A stretch of DNA of 64,000 nucleotides from positions 17,452 to 81,451 of the forward strand of contig JAQGMI010000008.1 in the NCBI GenBank assembly GCA_028292435.1, in the 5' to 3' direction. The stretch's first letter is position 1. The number at the start of each line of letters is the position of its first letter. The notes beneath the pieces are model-generated. The model saw nothing but the letters and a program-made list of their open reading frames with translations. It was not told the origin of the DNA and did not search any database. This DNA is from Betaproteobacteria bacterium. GTDB taxonomy: Bacteria > Pseudomonadota > Gammaproteobacteria > Burkholderiales > SG8-41. This document shows, in pieces, positions 61,233 through 64,000 of this stretch. The position numbers and the translations under genes are program-made.

Positions 61233-62063
61233 ATGTTCCACCCATTCATCGTTTCACGTTGCGCGCTGTTAGCCGCCGTTCTTTCGCTCACCGCGCTGTT
61301 TCCGGACGCGTTTGCCGCCACCGCGCCGGCGCGCAAGACGATCAGCGGCGCCGCGCCGAAATCAATTCTGTTCGTCGGCAACAGCTTTTTCTACTACAAC
61401 AACAGCATGCACAGTCAGGTGCTGGGGCTCGCGCGTGCGGCCGACGCCGCAAACAAGGATGCGTACCGCTATACGTCCGTGACCATCAGCGGCTCGGGCT
61501 TCGACTGGCACGATGTCGAGTCGTATTTCAGGCCAAACGCTGTCGGCAAGTATTCATTCGTCGGCGACAACGAAGTGGTCTTCAATAAATTCGACAAGCC
61601 ATTCGACGCCGCCATTCTGAACGACTGCAGCCAGTGCCCGGTCCATCCGCAATTGAAAGCGACTTTTCATGAATATGCGAAGAAGCACAGCGACACGGTA
61701 CGCAAGCACGGCGCGCAGCCCGTCTTCTTCATGACTTGGGCGTACAAAGACAAGCCCGAAATGACCGCGCAGCTCGCCGAGGAATATACGATCGCGGGAA
61801 ACAAGAATGACGTCCTCGTGATTCCAGCCGGGCTGGCGTTCGCGAAAGCGATTGCGAAGCGCTCCGAGCTCGAGTTCTATCAACCCGATAAGCGCCATCC
61901 GTCAGCGATCGGCACTTATCTCGCGGCGTGCACGATTTATGCCTCGATCTACGGCAAGTCGCCCGTCGGGAATGCTTCGAGAGCGGCGCGCGTCGACGAG
62001 AAAATGGCCGCGTTCCTGCAGGAAGTCGCGTGGGAAACCGTGCAGGAATATTACAAGCGCTGA
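61233..62063 (+). CDS. secreted SGNH-hydrolase-like protein
   Basis: 276 residues with a signal peptide ending near DAFAATAP. Block I is ILFVGNSFFYYNNS with the nucleophilic serine; the glycine residue of block II may be in TISGSGFDW. Block V is QPDKRHPSAIG, with the Asp-x2-His dyad. Probably a periplasmic or secreted esterase, deacetylase or related hydrolase. The family cannot be narrowed further. Starts 29 bases after the reductase gene. Confidence 0.78.
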   Translation: MFHPFIVSRCALLAAVLSLTALFPDAFAATAPARKTISGAAPKSILFVGNSFFYYNNSMHSQVLGLARAADAANKDAYRYTSVTISGSGFDWHDVESYFRPNAVGKYSFVGDNEVVFNKFDKPFDAAILNDCSQCPVHPQLKATFHEYAKKHSDTVRKHGAQPVFFMTWAYKDKPEMTAQLAEEYTIAGNKNDVLVIPAGLAFAKAIAKRSELEFYQPDKRHPSAIGTYLAACTIYASIYGKSPVGNASRAARVDEKMAAFLQEVAWETVQEYYKR

Positions 62064-62067
62064 AGCG

Positions 62068-62484
62068 TCATGCGCGCGGATGGCTGGCGTTGTGGTCGAC
62101 GCTCAGCGGGCCGCTGCCAAACACGACGACATAGACGAGGCCGCCCGCCATGCAGATGTTTTTCATGAAATGAATCATTTGATTCTGGGCGGCCTCCGGC
62201 GGCGCGCCCCAGAAGTTATGGAAAATCGCCGCGGCAGCCAGCGTAAAGATCATCATTGCGGCTGCGGCCCAGCGCGTCTTCCAACCGAGGATTAACAAGA
62301 TTCCACCGCCAAGCTCGACGATGATCGCGGCAATCGCGCCGAGCTGCGGCAACGGCAGACCCTTGCTGGCGATGTAGCCGACCGTGCCTTCGAAGCCCGT
62401 GATTTTGCCGAAGCCTGATAAAACGAAAATTGCCGCGATCAGCAAGCGGCCGATCAGCGGGCCGTAGCGGTGCAAAGCATCCAT
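62068..62484 (-). CDS. DoxX family membrane protein
   Basis: 138 residues from ATG 62484, behind GGAGGG; TTG 62490 is in frame but weaker. Four membrane helices and the family segments PLIGRLLIAAIFVLSGFGKI and LGGGILLILGWKTRWAA support the call. DoxX-like proteins are small quinone-related or redox membrane proteins of mostly unknown function. It converges on the SGNH gene and is 28 bases downstream of the NHL-type gene. Confidence 0.85.
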   Translation of the reverse strand: MDALHRYGPLIGRLLIAAIFVLSGFGKITGFEGTVGYIASKGLPLPQLGAIAAIIVELGGGILLILGWKTRWAAAAMMIFTLAAAAIFHNFWGAPPEAAQNQMIHFMKNICMAGGLVYVVVFGSGPLSVDHNASHPRA

Positions 62485-62512
62485 GGTCAATCCCTCCGGT
62501 TAATTCATCCAG

Positions 62513-63595
62513 TTACTTCATGCCTTTGAAGACGAGTTTCTGCAGCCCCGCGGACGTCTGCGCGATATAGAGATTGCCCTTGGAGTCGGTCGCGATATGG
62601 TGGCCGGGCCCCAATTGCCCAGGCACCTCGATCGCGCCGATGATAGTGAACGATTTACGATCGAGCACGAACACGCCCTTGCCGCCGCCGACGTACAGAT
62701 ACCGCTGCTCCGCGTCGGGCGACAACGCAAGATCCCGCGCGAACGAAATATCAGGCCGCACGATCTGGCTCACGAACGTGCCGTCGGTTTTGAATACCTG
62801 CAAACGGCGGTTCTCGCGGTCGGCCACATACACTAATCCATCGTTCGCCACGCGTATCGCATGCACGACGTTGTAATCGGCCGGCCCAATCGTGTCCGGA
62901 AAATTTTTGGGTGCTGTGACGGTGCAGCGATCGACGCCGCCCGGCGGCTTGCCGAATGCGCCCCACGTACGCTTGAATTTACCCGTATCCGAATCGAACA
63001 CGATCACGCGGTGATTGCCGTAACCATCGGCGACGAAGAGTTCATTTGCTTTTGAATCGACCCACGCGTCAGCGGCACGATGCACGTTCACGGTGTCGGT
63101 ATCGCCCGCGCTCTGGTTGCTCTGGCCAATCTGCAGCAGAAACTTGCCGTCGAGCGTGAACTTAAGCAGCGCATCGTCGGCCACCGGCTTCAGACCGGCG
63201 TTGCCGCCTTCGGGACAATTGTTGCCGCCGATCCACGCGTGGCCATTCTTGTCGATGTGAATGCCGTGTTCGCGCTCGGGCCATTCGAAGCCGCTGCCGG
63301 CGCCGCCCCATGATTTCACGTAATTGCCGGCGTTATCGAACACCATCACGGGCGGCGCCGCCATCGCTGCGTCCGCCGCCTTTAACGTGCGCGGACGATG
63401 GAGCACGTAGACGTTGTCCTGCGCATCGACCGCGATGCTCGATGCATCGCCGAGCTTCCACTTAGCCGGCATTTTGGGCCACGCCGGATCGACGGCGAAC
63501 TGCGGCATGGGCGCCGCGACATCGGCAGCGCGCGCTGTACCCGACACAGCAAGAAGAAACGCCAGTCCAAGCACCTTCAAACGATTGACCATCAT
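62513..63595 (-). CDS. secreted NHL/six-bladed beta-propeller protein 2
   Basis: 360 residues from ATG 63595, behind AGGAGGGG. The signal peptide ends TARAADVA. Blade repeats include VAVDAQDNVYVLHRP-type text, ELFVADGYGNHRVIVFD, GLVYVADRENRRLQVFK and GNLYIAQTSAGLQKL. A clear paralogue of the protein at 57487, sharing VDPxWPKxPAKW and EHGIxxDxxGHAWIGGN-type blocks, but lacking the C-terminal loops of that copy. Ligand unknown. Confidence 0.83.
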   Translation of the reverse strand: MMVNRLKVLGLAFLLAVSGTARAADVAAPMPQFAVDPAWPKMPAKWKLGDASSIAVDAQDNVYVLHRPRTLKAADAAMAAPPVMVFDNAGNYVKSWGGAGSGFEWPEREHGIHIDKNGHAWIGGNNCPEGGNAGLKPVADDALLKFTLDGKFLLQIGQSNQSAGDTDTVNVHRAADAWVDSKANELFVADGYGNHRVIVFDSDTGKFKRTWGAFGKPPGGVDRCTVTAPKNFPDTIGPADYNVVHAIRVANDGLVYVADRENRRLQVFKTDGTFVSQIVRPDISFARDLALSPDAEQRYLYVGGGKGVFVLDRKSFTIIGAIEVPGQLGPGHHIATDSKGNLYIAQTSAGLQKLVFKGMK

Positions 63596-63721
63596 GCCCC
63601 TCCTTGAGCGCAATACGTTGTTACGACCAACGCTTATCGGTTGTTGTAGCCGATTACATTACGCCCGCTTCGCTGCACGCGCAATTAAGGATCTTTTATT
63701 GCGTCCTTAAGGGGCAACAAA

Positions 63722-64000
63722 TCATTGCTTGACGCTCGCCGTTTTATCGAGCCCCGCGCGCAAAGTTTTGGCAAGCTTCGCCGCGTCGTCGACCGCCCAG
63801 AAATGCATGAAGATCAGCCGGGGCTGCTCGGTGAGCATGTGACTGTGCATCGCGGTCACATCTATGCCGTTCGACCGCAGTGTCTTTATCATCGGCATCA
63901 CTTCGTTCGCGGTCAACACGAAATCGCCGGTGATCGCGGCCTTGCCATTGCCGGTCGGTTGAAAGTTGATCGCGTGCGCCGAGCCCATCGGCGTCGGTAT
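63722..64000 (-). CDS. DUF1259 (LppY/LpqO-like) protein, C-terminal part
   Basis: The frame is open beyond base 64000, so the N-terminus is outside the window. The visible 92 residues carry the family pattern: AITGDFVLTANEV, MIKTLRSNGIDVTAMHSHM and RLIFMHFWAVDDAAKLA, two beta-alpha units with histidines at MHSHM. DUF1259 proteins are usually secreted or lipid-anchored with unknown function. The 126-base gap to the NHL gene shows no gene. Confidence 0.75.
   Translation of the reverse strand: MPTPMGSAHAINFQPTGNGKAAITGDFVLTANEVMPMIKTLRSNGIDVTAMHSHMLTEQPRLIFMHFWAVDDAAKLAKTLRAGLDKTASVKQ

Noticed and set aside
1..64000. tRNA, rRNA, prophage or integrated plasmid
   Set aside because: No cloverleaf-like genes, rRNA-like stretches, integrase, capsid or transposase genes were recognised. 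The orphan ParA alone does not indicate a plasmid.

Overview
The window is about 64 kb of GC-rich chromosomal DNA (roughly 60% G+C by eye) from a proteobacterium, most likely a soil or freshwater betaproteobacterium of the Burkholderiales type. Evidence for this is the large number of Bug/TctC-type periplasmic solute receptors (eleven complete copies), an RdgC, an orphan ParA, Lon with Hsp20, and the overall gene style. No rRNA, tRNA, CRISPR array, transposase or phage gene was recognised.

Layout. 0-3.3 kb: PPi-dependent phosphofructokinase (cut by the window edge) followed by a K+-independent proton-pumping pyrophosphatase, a pyrophosphate-economy pair. 3.3-10.3 kb: gamma-carbonic anhydrase, an orphan ParA, an orphan LeuD-type swivel protein that starts an operon of YjfM/YjfC/YjfL-like genes (glutathionylspermidine-synthase family), then the radical-SAM protein YgiQ, a cupin and a small membrane protein. 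10.4-33.6 kb: a long, almost entirely minus-strand catabolic region. It mixes nine Bug receptors with D-tartrate dehydratase, OtnK/OtnC-type four-carbon acid-sugar enzymes, an isopropylmalate/tartrate-dehydrogenase-like enzyme, a uronate-dehydrogenase-like enzyme, two Gfo/Idh/MocA oxidoreductases, an Ldh-type dehydrogenase, hydrolases, a cyclase, RidA, AA_synth and VOC proteins. The only plus-strand gene in it encodes an N-formylglutamate amidohydrolase. No TctA/TctB membrane partner is present.

33.8-40.4 kb: the Anbu (proteasome-like) operon, consisting of circularly permuted ATP-grasp, alpha-E protein, Anbu, and a transglutaminase/DUF2126 giant. 40.4-45.4 kb: a trxC-hsp20-lon operon, an atypical Hfq paralogue with a basic tail, and divergent rdgC. 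45.5-50.7 kb: two paralogous single-CxxCH proteins, two DUF6644-like membrane proteins, a frameshifted secreted protein, a DUF6152-like protein, a YciI-like protein and a ClpX-like ATPase without the zinc-binding domain.

50.9-64 kb: a conserved unknown protein directly followed by a UGSC-family selenoprotein. In the latter an in-frame TGA (52224-52226) is followed at once by a stem-loop and by a homologous continuation, so the gene should be read as 177 residues with selenocysteine 95. After it come a proline-rich membrane-anchored protein, two more Bug receptors (one with a duplicated N-terminal segment), alpha/beta hydrolases, two NHL/beta-propeller secreted proteins, an SDR lacking the usual catalytic residues, an ICMT-like methyltransferase, a ketopantoate-reductase-like enzyme, an SGNH hydrolase, DoxX, and the C-terminal part of a DUF1259 protein running off the end.

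Taken together the window looks like that of an oxidative heterotroph specialised on many small organic acids and sugar acids, each probably captured by its own Bug receptor. The points most worth attention are the UGSC selenoprotein pair, the Anbu operon and the ZBD-less ClpX-like ATPase.
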